Made by a program: the position numbers and the translations under genes. Of a DNA stretch of 35,036 nucleotides, positions 20,524 to 31,810 are shown in pieces (within the stretch, counting starts at the first letter, position 1; every line of letters starts with the position of its first letter). The notes under the pieces were generated by a model, which saw nothing but the letters and a program-made list of their open reading frames with translations, was not told the origin of the DNA and searched no databases. Origin of the DNA: Priapulus caudatus (taxonomy: Eukaryota; Priapulida; Priapulimorpha; Priapulimorphida; Priapulidae); NCBI RefSeq assembly GCF_000485595.1, contig NW_014577621.1, positions 28,783-63,818 on the forward strand, given 5' to 3'.

Positions 20524-21157
20524 TGGTACAGTGGTACTAATTGACAAATTATGTATGGTACATGGGTAAATATATGTAATGCAAGTTATCGTATCGTGGG
20601 GCATTACTGTACATGCACCGGTTTCCGTAAGCACGTAGATAGGTTTTCATGTAATCTCACGAGGCAAAGGTACTTTGTTGACAAAGTCTCAGTGAAGCTG
20701 TGCACAAGACTGAGACTAGGAGCAATACCAGGATTGATCAGTGCATACGTTTGACTTTCGTGGAGCCAATTTATTTGCAATAGCTATTTACACATAGTAT
20801 GAAAAAGTGCGTGACTTGCATGGTTTCGCATTATTTATGTTTTAACCATTGTAGATTAAAATGTGTACATAGTTACATGTCTATGCCAAGCCCATGTGTA
20901 ACTTGTAAGGCAGCGTGGGATGTTGCCCAATGAATTCCTATCAAGTAATCTGACTACTCTGGATTTCATCATTGGGGAAATGGCAGTGAAAAAGGCAGGA
21001 ATGTTATGGCACTCCCTATCTCAAGCTGAGTAATAGCTGGAACTCCATGGAACAGTGACAGACAAGGCCCATCCATGAAGCCCAACTTCCAGAGAAAATA
21101 CAGTGCCTGGTTGCTGACCTACTATTTCCTACTATTATGATATTTAAGACTATTAAT

Positions 21158-21689
21158 TTATTTGCCGTGTTCGAACTGGAAAGTCCTGTCACAACAGTCA
21201 TGTACATTTGATTGCTGCACTAAACAGATGTGTAATTTTTTGCATCCTGTCTGAATGTACTGGGCAGATGTGCAGGAAAAAAGTACGTCATTGGTTTTTG
21301 AAGGCAAAACTTGCATCCATCGTTTCCACAGCTTCAGTCGGAATGATTTGAGTATGAAATAGATAGGTTCACATGCATTGCTAGTGTAGAGGGGAAAATG
21401 ATATGCGATAACATTCCAGCTATTAACTTGTTTTTGAATGCACGAAAGCAGTTCAGCAATATCAGAGAACTTAACATCTATGATTTGCATTCTACCAAAC
21501 CAGCATTTATTAATATTATGATATGACATGCTATGAGTTTCGCTAAATTGTATTGAACCTGATTTTGTGTAAAACCGACATCTGGATACTACAAAGCTAA
21601 AATGTGTATATAAATTGTTACAAGCAGTAGCAGAAACAAAAACAGCAGAAGCAACAGCAGCAGTAGTAGTAGCAGCAGCAGCAGCAGCA

Positions 21690-21729
<40 letters not shown>

Positions 21730-21784
21730 CAGCAGCAGCACCAGCAGCAGCCACCTCAGTGAAGCCTGCAGTGAGGTAGCACAT
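21158..21784 (-). other. Antisense 208-codon ORF with polyalanine tract, possibly transposon-derived
   Basis: ORF on the minus strand starting MCYLTAGFTEV, then a polyalanine stretch produced by a GCA/CAG trinucleotide repeat (~21640-21755), then ~150 residues of ordinary composition (for example HNINKCWFGRMQIIDVKFSD and SDIAELLSCIQKQ). It lies antisense inside the reticulon intron with no clear splice partner. The C-terminal part looks protein-like. I suspect a decayed transposon coding segment, but recognise no family with confidence. Confidence 0.25.
21625..21757 (+). repeat. CAG/CAGTAG trinucleotide repeat
   Basis: Interrupted (CAG)n with GTA, GGA and CCA interruptions on the plus strand. 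Confidence 0.9.
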
Positions 21785-23312
21785 CTAGGCTGGCCTTGGG
21801 AAAACAAACAAACTGGGGCTTTCAAGGCATTTGCTGGGCTCGTTTAAAAAATACGTGGAGTGAGAGAAATTACAGCTGGGTTTGGCTTATGTTACGCACG
21901 AACCCACGAAATTCCTTAGGCTGGTTTTGACACAACACAGCATCTCTGATAGCTACAGTAGGGATAATTCTATCAAGCAAACACTCGGTAGTACCTTTTG
22001 AAGTGTTTCTGGTAGAATAATTGAGTTTAGGTATAGGAAAGTGCTTTAGCAAATACCGTGTGTGTAGGGCTGGAGGTAGAGGTAAGGTTAAATGGTGCGT
22101 GATGTGGTACATATTGTTGTAATATTACAGCTAACTTCACAATCGTTCGGTATATTGGCATATACGTAAGAAGCCATATGCTAGGGTGAGAGCCGTAGCT
22201 ACGATATTAACTCCACATTCACCAATATTAATACGCACTGTAGAAGCTGAAACCAACAGCTGCTGTACACGTGTCGTCATCATTTTGGTAGATATTAATT
22301 GCCTTGCTCACGAATCATTTATTATAATGTGCCAAAAGTAGGTCCATAACTGCAAGATTCTCTAACAGTAACACTAATAAAAAAGCATGTTGATTTCAAG
22401 CAGGGTTTGCTCTTTACTGTAATAACTAAAATGTTGAATGAATGCCACAGTTTCAACTAGATTTTAATTCACATTTTTTACTTCCTATTGTAATTTGATA
22501 AATTTCTCGGTTGAGTCTGAATTTTGAATGAAAGATTTTGCTTATGGCTCAAATGGCAGCCACTAAGTTACATACCAACCAATAGTTACATGGAGATATC
22601 TTGCGTGATACAATTCTATCGGCGGGGTTACTTTACTCCTGCCAAATCTTTGTGAATTTCTCGGTAATGTGTGAATGCTTATGATGTAATGCTTACAAGT
22701 GTACAGATTTCTATTAAACTTAAATTAGCAAAAGCATGACAAAGATGTGCGTCATTATAAAAGCATTTATTATGAATGCATACATGTATTTTATCCCACC
22801 CATTTTTAATTGTGTTCCTGTCTCCTTGTGCTACACGAAAGTCTGCAAATCTACACTTAGTGAAACCCCCACAGCCCCCGACTCAGACTACAAAGCAAAG
22901 TCGATTAAATTTGCGGTCAGGTTGTCAATCATAATCCGTGAAATTCCTTGTTCGTTGGACGGTGCAACTCTTATTGAAATATAATTGTATCAGGTTTTAC
23001 ATCTTGTAAATGACAGTGAATGAACACGCAGACCTATGATTGAGAGGAACATGCGATAGATTGGTGAATATGTATGGGTAGTAGCAGTCAGGAAGTATCA
23101 TACATTTAAGTCTCACACAGGAAGGTGATGGTATGCCCTTATATGGACATTGTAGACTATGGACCCTCTGACACATGGACGTGGCGGCCTCGAGTGCTGG
23201 GCTGTTCATCAGAATGTATAATCCAAGCGCTTATGGCATATTCGTCAATCGTGTCAGTTGCGTAGTACAACCAGCAACGTGGTCGTGTCATTGTCAGAAT
23301 GTGGGTCTCCTT

Positions 23313-23366
23313 TCTCCCTCTCTCCCTCTTCCTCTACTACCCTCTCTCTCTCTCGCTCTCTCTCTT

Positions 23367-23408
<42 letters not shown>

Positions 23409-23415
23409 CCCCTCT
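23313..23415 (+). repeat. CT-rich microsatellite
   Basis: TCTCCCTCTCTCC then (CT)n ending CCCCCCCTC: a pure pyrimidine tract on the plus strand. A short (GA)n follows at 23570-23591. Confidence 0.9.
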
Positions 23416-23657
23416 ATGGCGGAGGTCACCATCGCTGTCCTAATCCTGTCCTAAGTACAGCACGGTGAGTCTAGAACCCGTTATATTATTGCTGGGCGCA
23501 ATTTTCCGAAGTAACAGGCTAGCACCACTGAGTTCTAGAGCTATACGGAGTAGTGCTCACGCTCGTCAGAGAGAGAGAGAGAGAGAGAGATGGTAGCAGT
23601 TCTGGAGGTCTCGCCTTGTCATTATAAGGGGCAAGACACATGATGGGTGTGCACGCG

Positions 23658-23729
23658 CTCTAGAACTATAGCCCTTCGCTCTGCTACAGGCGCCTGTGGC
23701 AGAGCGAAGGGCTATATATAGTTCTAGAG
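23658..23729. repeat. 72-bp near-perfect palindrome
   Basis: CTCTAGAACTATAGCCCTTC... is mirrored by ...GAAGGGCTATATATAGTTCT through a centre ACAGGCGCCTGT with no loop. Only a 4-bp TATA insertion and one mismatch break it. Potential cruciform. Confidence 0.8.
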
Positions 23730-23794
23730 CTAGGTGTGAACGCGTCAAGTTCGCGGCATTGTCACCCCCGCTGCGTGTTGTTAGAGTTGTTCAT

Positions 23795-23996
23795 AGGGTC
23801 TATGTCCCCCAGGGTACTATCGGAACGTACCCTGGTAACTATCTGATATGGTTAACTTAGGGTTAGGGAGTAGGCGTAGGCGACTCCCTAGACTCGTTAG
23901 TGGAGTAGGCGAGGTACGGTCCGGCATATTAGATAGTACCAGGGTACGTTCCGATATATCGAACCGTACCCAGGGTACCCTCCGGACATAGACCCT
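23795..23996. mobile_element. 202-bp inverted-repeat element (AGGGTCTATGTCC ends)
   Basis: Perfect 13-bp termini AGGGTCTATGTCC / GGACATAGACCCT. Further complementary blocks inside (CAGGGTAC, ACGTACCCTGGTA / TACCAGGGTACGT) make most of the element fold back. No clear target duplication. Non-coding. Confidence 0.6.
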
Positions 23997-24164
23997 CTCA
24001 GCGTTAGAGTTGGTGTGCGTGCTCTCCAGTCTTGCGTTAATAACGTGAGTGGTCGACGTACTTGCACAAGAAATTAAGAGGTTTTGGCAGAGTACTGGAG
24101 CGTTGTTGTCAACCGAGGTTGTGGGTTGTGGTAGAACTGCGTCCTAGTTTTGTCCGTAGTTCTG

Positions 24165-24508
24165 CCTTTGCTTGCCTGCCTGCCTCCCTCCCTCCCTGCC
24201 TGACTCCCTCCCTGTCTGACTCACTCCCTGTCTGCTTGCCTACCTGCCTGCCTAACTCCCTCCCTGTCTGACTCACTCCCTCCCTGTCTGCCTGCCTGCC
24301 TGCCTGCCTGACTCCCTCCCTGTCTGACTCCCTCCCTCCCTGTCTGCCTGTCTGCCTGCCTGCCTGTATGCCTCCTTGCCTTCTTGCCTGCCTCCCTTCC
24401 TCTCTCCCTCCCTTCTGGCCTGCCTGCCTGCCTCCCTCCCTGCCTGCCTGCCTCCCTCCCTGCCTGCCTGCCTCCTCCCTGCCTGCCTCCCTCCCTGCCT
24501 GCCTGCCT

Positions 24509-24541
<33 letters not shown>

Positions 24542-24560
24542 CTTGCCTGGCTGCCTGCAC
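24165..24560 (+). repeat. CCTG/CCTC tetranucleotide repeat
   Basis: ~400 bp of (CCTG)n mixed with CCTC and TGAC variants. It is open in several frames on both strands, which explains the Cys/Pro/Leu-rich and Arg/Gln/Ala/Gly-rich ORFs. Confidence 0.92.
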
Positions 24561-25309
24561 CTACTTACTATTACCCCTGCTCTGCTTGTTGGGCTTGTTT
24601 GGTGTGAGCATTTCCCATGAGAGTGATCTATCAGTTTCTATTCTATTGATTTCTACCCAAACAGGTGTGGCCTCGTTTCATCGGTGCTTGTGTCGGAACA
24701 TCGTTGCACGGGTTGATCAGTGGAGTCTAGTTTCTCCAGACATAGCTTCGGTTAACTCGAGCATGGCAGGCATTGTCAGCTTAGGCTAGCTTTATTATTT
24801 TAAACGCCCCGATGGCGGTGTTTGAGTTGTCGATTTATGACAAAATAGTTAAAAGCGTGCAGCTGTGGTCGTGCAAACACGAAGCTCTGTGGCCGTAGCT
24901 AGTAGACGATAGCATGATATAAAATTTTCAAGGAGAAGAAGTTCTTCACTGGCGCTGCAGTACATTAGCGTTGCACTGGCTTCACTGTGGTGTTGCTCCC
25001 CCATTAATTGTTGCGAGTTGCTCTGGAGGTTTGCGGGAATTGGTCGATCCATTCTGCTCTGTCGATTTCCACGGGAATGTCTGAAATGTCTGCCGTTTCA
25101 AACAGTGAAGAACAAAATGTCTAGCCGTGGCCAGGATCGCATCAGCTGCGGGCTTCTTTTTGTAGATGAGTTTTGGCTGAAATTACCCTTGACGTCAGGC
25201 TTATTCCCCAGACTGCAGATGTGGAGTGTGCTGGAATCAGTAATGGCGTCCCAGATAATGTGATGCTACATAATCGCGAATCTCCGGGTCTACGGATGTT
25301 GTGAAGTAG

Positions 25310-25602
25310 GGAGGGGAAGAGGAGAAGGGGAGAGAGAAACACAGAGAGAAAAATAGATGGAGTGAGAGAGAGAGCGCGCGAGAGGGGAGAGAGACAGACA
25401 GAAAAAGAGAGGATAGAGAGACATATAAAGAGAGTTGAGAGAGAGAGAGAGACAGAGAAAGAGAGAAGAGAGAGAAAGAGAGGAGAGAGAGGAGAGAGAG
25501 GCAGAGGCAGAGACAGAGAAAGAGAGGAGAGAGAGAGAGAGACAGAGAGAGGGAGAGATAGAGAAAGTGAGGATAGAGAGACATAGAAAGAAGGGAGAGA
25601 GA
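25310..25602 (+). repeat. GA-rich purine tract
   Basis: ~290 bp of (GA)n, GAGAGAGACAGAG and GGAGAGAG units, almost all purine on the plus strand. Overlapping ORFs are artefacts. Confidence 0.9.
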
Positions 25603-25756
25603 GGCCCCTGCCTGCATTACTTACACAGACGCAGACGAGAAAATCACGCCAAGACGTGCAGACGCTGGTACACAAACACGTACAGCTCGGTCGGTCGGTC
25701 GGTTGGTCAGCTTCCGCGCACAATCGATGTACGTATGCAAACACCAGCGCGCAGGG

Positions 25757-25784
25757 ATGGGCCGAGTGAGAAACGTGAAGATGA
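25757..25784 (+). CDS. Candidate short first exon of a minimal reticulon isoform
   Basis: ATG at 25757 (context CAGGGATGG) gives nine codons, MGRVRNVKM, plus one base before a strong donor ATGA|GTGAGT at 25784/25785. This is phase 1, so it could splice directly to the RHD exon as [18 protein letters not shown]. The arrangement parallels vertebrate RTN4-C, which has an ~11-residue basic leader before VVDLLYWRD. The preceding ~150 bp is CpG-rich after a GA tract. This is an inference from phase, length and charge only; a chance match is quite possible. Confidence 0.25.
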
Positions 25785-27752
25785 GTGAGTGGATCGTGTG
25801 TATGTAAATTAAGTCATCGTTGCGATGCAGAGAGATTTCTGTGCCAGCTGGAATCTAGGCGCTACGTGAATATATATAATAATGCTGTTGTCGTTGGCTC
25901 GAGAGTATGTGTGTAACTGGGATTTGGTTGCCGATGTGTAATGTTTTGAAAAAGATTGAAACAATACAATCAGTGTAACTGTAATATGTATTATTTGTTT
26001 ACAAATTTGGCGAGTCATGCTGAACATTGTATTGTCTTGGTCACGTTTTGTGTTTCATCTCGGGGATTGGAACTTTTAAAAGTGAAGAAATTTAAACGTA
26101 CTATTCATGACGTTTCTTGCTGTAAAATGACATTCCACGTCCCTGGAAAACCAATTTCGCTCGTCTTGTGACGCAATTGTGTTAAAAAACATTCGATATT
26201 GGAAATGACAATCAACATTTGAGTTGACAAGGGGAGATAACAAACGTCTTTTAAAGACAATTTCAAATGTGGAAGTTGAAACGAGGATTTAGACTTGTTA
26301 ACTGCTCTGCGTTTTAGTATTAAGTAGTGACTAATGAAAATGCAAAGAAACGGTGAGACGAATGGTAGAATTCTTCCTCGTTGATGTTTGGCAAGAAGTC
26401 TTGGTAGCTTACAGGGAAATTGAGATATTTTTTAATCAAAATTCGAGGAACATCAGTGCATCAGCCCATGTTTCACTACAATATCTGTAGTTTCAGTCCA
26501 CTAAATTATATATATCCCTCAACTGTGGCGCTGCTTGGTCAACTATGGCTAAACTATACATTAGCCGTAGCAAGTGGAGTGAGTGTGTGCAATGTTTGAC
26601 CATATCGTTGAGCTATCTAAATGTCAAGTAGGTAATTTTCAGATGCAGTCGTTGCCCCTGGAGATGGGTTGGCATATAGACGTAAAGGCTCGCCATAACA
26701 AGCTGTGTTGATGTTGTGTATAGTTAGATAATATACGTGTTTACAGTGTAAGCATTTTGGCCCGTATATTTTATTACCGACTGACTATACGACAGAATCT
26801 GCGAAGGGCGGCGTGTTGGTTTTATTTGGGAATCACAGATAGGATTTTATTGGATCCACACAGTTAGCTTTTTGCGTGTAGAGGTTGACAATTTCTTCAT
26901 AATCCTTTTATTTCTATTAAAGTCGTAATTTTAGCTGAATTTAGTTGAGCTGGAATCAGTTCTACTCCAGTTCTATGCCGCAGTCTGTCGGTTCGTCAGT
27001 TGGGCTGTATCTAGCAATCCCGGCAATTTTTGCACCGGCGAATATACACTGCTACACAATAAATGCGCACTCTTTTCTATAGCTTGCTATTCCATTCCAT
27101 GTACGTTCTCTCTGAGCGCAGAGTTTTGCAGCATCGCAATCTAACCGCCGCAAGTGATAAAAGTGATGAGTCTATTTATTCATAGACTATACGCGAATAG
27201 CACTGTTTGCATCTGGTAAACAAGACTAAAGCTATCTGCTCACGGTCGGGGCCTTTTTGAGGTGCGCGAGTGAGGTAACACGGAAGCCTTTGTAGATTTC
27301 TCTTGCTGGACAACGGACCGTCCGAGCAACCGCTCCCACCGCCAGGAATCTATTTATTTTCTTCTGGGAAAGAAGAAAGCTGGAGAGCGCGATCGGCTAG
27401 TGGTGATGATTCACCGCCGTGGAGATAGTTGTGGGGCGGTGTGCGGATCGTGTGTGGGTGCGCCTTGTCTGACGCTGTTATCCGTACCCCTGAGTCACTT
27501 TATAAACAGTAAGAGGGAACAGAACTTGTGGGAGAGGGGGCCAATGGAATGTGTGCACGCGCTCACACACGCGAGGAGGACGGTTGTAGACATACGTGTA
27601 CAATCCGAAGCGTAAATATAGCAAACCCTGGTTAAATGATAATCGATTTAGGCTTGGCAAATTCGGCTGATTTCTTTTACTTCATAAGGTCGTCCGCCGC
27701 CCCCCCCTCCATGGCCGTGCGAATTGTGGATGCGCATGATGTGGGCGGTGTA

Positions 27753-27785
27753 GTGTGTGTGTGTGTGCGTGTGTGCGTGTGTGTG

Positions 27786-27817
<32 letters not shown>

Positions 27818-27846
27818 GGTGTGCGTGTGCGCGTGCGCGTGGGTGC
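27753..27846 (+). repeat. GT/GC microsatellite
   Basis: (GT)n passing into (GCGT)n. Confidence 0.9.
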
Positions 27847-28334
27847 GTGATCGAGTGTTTGATTGCGTTCGTCTTCATGATATCTAATAAATACATTATG
27901 CCTGTGGGGAACAAACCGTGCGAGTGGGAACGAACCAGGAACAACATAACGTAGATGTGCAGATGCAGCTATATATATAGACCGACGGATAAATGTATGG
28001 AACTAATATATATTGTATGTATATAACTACATATATAATGTATACGTACTACAATGTATACTACAATGTATATAACTACATATCTTGTCAAGCTTCTCAT
28101 CGAATAACACTGGAAAAGCAGGTGGCAACGAGCGCACGCGGCTTCCCTGCACGTTTCCCCCTCTTCTTCTGCCGTAGACGGGGTGTAGATGTTGTGGTGC
28201 GTTTGGTAATTTACCCGTCGTGGAGAGGTTGGTTGCCATGGGTGTTTGCCGCTAACGAAGAGAACATAAACGAAGGCAGCAGCAGAAGCAGAGCTCGCTC
28301 GCTGCCGTAATGACATCCAGGCTAGACGCAGACA

Positions 28335-28338
28335 GCGG

Positions 28339-28374
<36 letters not shown>

Positions 28375-28565
28375 GAGAGAGAGACAAAAAAAGAAGAGAG
28401 ACAGAAAGAGAGAGAGCGAGAGAGCTGGAGAGAGATGAGAGAGCAAGAGAGAGAAGAGAGAGAGAGCGACGACCGAAGCGAGGAGAGATGAGAGAGGATG
28501 AGAGATGGAGGAGAGAAGAGAGACCTTGTTTCTCTATCCGACTCCGATGAGAGGATGAGAGAGAC
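28335..28565 (+). repeat. GA-rich purine tract
   Basis: (GA)n with AAAAAAAGAAG and GAGCGAGAG interruptions. Confidence 0.88.
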
Positions 28566-29002
28566 AGCAGACCTCGAGAACGATGAGCGAAGAGCGGCAC
28601 TGAGGACTGAAGGCTACGCTGTACTTGATGTACTGCAGAGGAAAAAGCGACGAAGTTCGAATTATTTTGCCGCCCCCCACCTCCCCCTTCACTATGTTAC
28701 TAGATCTCCCATTGCCTCAGCGTGCACACGCTGCCTTCGGTTTTTTAGTGTGCTGCCTACTTAATCTTAGGTTTTTAGGTGTTGTTGCATATTTTTTTAC
28801 CGGTGTTTGTGTGTTTTTATCTTGTGTAGTCTTAAGAGTGATTAGGGAACAATCAAAATAGAACACCCCATGATTAGTTATTATTTTTGCCGATGATCAC
28901 TAAAGTAGGTTCACTCGGGGGGGGGGGACTGTCGAAAAGTGAGGTTATTGGTCGTTTTGTGATCCACCAATAGGTCATAATAATGGTCTGATTGAATGAC
29001 GT

Positions 29003-29160
29003 GAGAGAGAGAGAGAGCGGGAGAGAGAGAGAGAGAGAGAGCGAGAGAGACGACGAGAGAAAGAGAGACCCGGAGATGAGGTGAGAGAGAGAAGAGATCC
29101 CACGACGAGAGAGAGCGAGCCCGCGAGCGCACGCGAGGCGACGAGAGAGAGAGAGAGAGG
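29003..29160 (+). repeat. GA-rich purine tract
   Basis: (GA)n and CGAGAGAG units with CpG interruptions. Confidence 0.88.
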
Positions 29161-29336
29161 ACACTCGCCAATTCGTGATGTCAAGTAGAGAAGTTGAAGA
29201 AAAATGACGTCCAAGTAATCAGTTATGTTGCCTGTTTAGGATCCCCGTGTTGTGAATTGATAATCGAAGAAATGATGTTAAATGAACTTACTAATAACTG
29301 ATAAACTAATAACTCGATGTTATTTTGAACAAGGCC

Positions 29337-29489
29337 ATGTCGCGAGAAACCAGGAATGACGTGGTTAAGTTCATTTTAGGCAGTTACAGTTTGGCTGCAT
29401 GGAAAAAATTGACGGACATATTGATTAAAATTGCACCGAACATTCCGGAAGAAGAAAGCCCGGATAACATTACCGACCGGGTCAATTAA
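29337..29489 (+). other. Unassigned 50-codon ORF
   Basis: ATG at 29337 to TAA at 29489 encodes MSRETRNDVVKFILGSYSLA, then a Lys/Ile/Glu-rich tail ending NITDRVN. Composition is protein-like and free of simple repeats, unlike its surroundings. No splice signals make it an obvious reticulon exon, and no family was recognised. Confidence 0.15.
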
Positions 29490-29499
29490 TGAGATTGAT

Positions 29500-31810
29500 G
29501 TTCACCGTTTTATCTTCTCCACTGCCCCGACGTGCCCTATGCATAAGACACAGCGGTCTTTGTCCCTTCCCCCCACGCCCGATCGGACGTGCCTCCACTC
29601 GGTTATGATACGTCTGACATAGTGTCGTTGCCCCATCCCATGATGTGCCTACCACAATTGAATGACTGATACATCATGCGTGCCTGTTTCACCAATCCCC
29701 ATGATGTGCCTTACACATGTATTGACTGATACGTTCATGCGATGACTGTTTCACCATTCCCATGAATGGTGCTACACATGTATGATCTGATTTACCATCA
29801 TTGGTGCTGTTTCACCAATCCATGATGTTGCCTATCACCTTGTCATGAAGCTGATACATCGATTGTGCTTGTTCCCCCATCCCCATATCGTGCCTTAACC
29901 ACATGTATGACCTGAGTACATCATGGTCGCTGTTTCACCATCCATGATGTAGCCTACACTGTATTGACTGATTACATCAGGTGCTGTTTCACCATCCCAC
30001 GACACTGTGCCACACTGGTATTCCATGACTGATATAACATCCATGGTGCTGTTTCCCTCATCCCAATGATGGCGCCTACACTTTTGTATGACTTGAACAT
30101 CATGGGCTTTCCCCCATCCCATGAGTGCCTTACACGGCTATGTAGACTGATACATGATCTATTGACATGGTGATAGTCCCAACCAGCCCATGATGTGCCT
30201 ACAACTGTGTATGACTGTACATCCATGATGCTGGTTTCAACCATCCACCCGATGTGCCTACACATGTATGACTGAAATCAGGGTGTTGTTTCAACCATCC
30301 CATGATGTGCTACACTTGTAATGATTTGATACATCATTGGTGCTGTTCCCTATCCCGATGATGGTGCCTACACTTCTGTAGTCATGACTTGATACATCAT
30401 GCGTGCTGTTTTTCCACCATCCCATGATGGTGCCTAACACTTGTCATGACTTGATAACGTTCATGGCTGCCTGTTCCCTCATCACTATTGTGTGCTTACA
30501 CTAATGTAATGACTGATACATCATGGTCGTTGTTCCCCCATCCCAGACTGATGCCGTACACACTGTTTATGACTGATTACCGTCAATGGTGCTGTTTCAA
30601 CCCATTCCCATGATGTGCTCCACTTGTATGACTGATACGTCATTGGTGTTGTTCCCTCATCCTATTGACTGTCCCATCCACTTGTATGACTGATTACATC
30701 ATGGTGACCTGTTTTTCACCAATTCCACGATGGGCCTACACTTGGTATTGACTGATACGTCATGGTGTTTGTTCCCCCATCCATTGCAGTGCCTCACTTG
30801 TAATGACTAGATACGTCATCGGCTGTTTCCACCATTCCCATGATGTGCCTACAACTTGTATGACTGGATACATCATGGTGCCTGTATCACCCATCCCATG
30901 ATGTGCCTACACTTGTATGACTGATAACGTCATGGTTTTTTTTGTGTTCCCCCCATCCCATGAATGTGCCTACACTTGTATGGACTGTATACATGATCCA
31001 TGGTGGTTAGTTCCACCAGCCCCAGGACTGTGGTGCTACCTAGCACTTTGTATGACTGTTACGTCATGTTGTTGTTCTCCCATCCCATGAATGGGCCTCC
31101 ACTTATGTGACTGATACTTGATCCATTGACATGGGTGTAGCCACCGTCTCCCGATGCATGTGCCTAACACTTGTCATGGACTTGATACACTCATTGGTGC
31201 TGTTCCTCATTCCCATGATGTGCCATCACACTTGTTATGCACTGATACCGCCATGTGTTTGGTTACCCCTTCCCATGATGTTGCCTACACTTGTATGACT
31301 GATACATCATCGTGCATGTTTCATCTCATCCCATGATGTGCCTCACTGTGTATGAGCATAACATGATCATGGTGTAGTCCACCAAAGCCCACGATTGTGC
31401 CTACACTGTATTCATGACTGATACGCACATTGGTGTTGTTACCCCATCCCTGATGTGCCACACTTGTATTCATGACTGATACGCCATGGTGTTGTTACCC
31501 CATCCCATGATGTGCCTACACTTGTATGACTGATACGCCATGGTGTTGTTACCCCATCCCATGATGTGCCCTCACTTCTGAGACTGATACAAGGTGTTTT
31601 CCCTCCACCACCGCGTATGTGCGGCCACCCATGATGATACTGATACATGGTATTCTGTCTCCCCCCACTCTCATGATATCCCTCCACGCCTGATACTTGT
31701 ACGCGTTCTGCCCCAATCCATGAAAGTGCCGCCGTTCTTGAAGCTAATAATAGGCGTTCTCTCAACCCGCTGTAAAACCACCACTCGTGAAGATAATACA
31801 AGATTTTAAG
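29500..31810 (+). repeat. Satellite of 54-bp units (~35-40 copies)
   Basis: The cleanest units are at 31453-31560, period exactly 54 bp (CCCATGATGTGCCTACACTT, then GTATGACTGATAC, CATGGTG, TTGTTCCCCCAT). Most other units contain scattered one- or two-base insertions and deletions, and units decay at both ends (29500-29600, 31590-31810). Each unit holds CCATGATGT and ACATCATGG (or ACGTCATGG), complementary arms that can fold. ORFs here are artefacts of a period divisible by three. Confidence 0.92.

Noticed and set aside
24062-25788. ORFs in CCTG and GA tracts (up to 200 codons)
   Set aside because: Simple-repeat translations open in several frames on both strands.
27711-27747. ATGGCCGTGCGAATTG with phase-1 GT as another reticulon first exon
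   Set aside because: Good start context and phase, but the donor GTGTAG is poor and lies at the edge of a GT microsatellite.
29500-31810. Regular repeats resembling a CRISPR array
   Set aside because: Units are contiguous 54-bp tandem copies with no unique spacers, in an animal intron.
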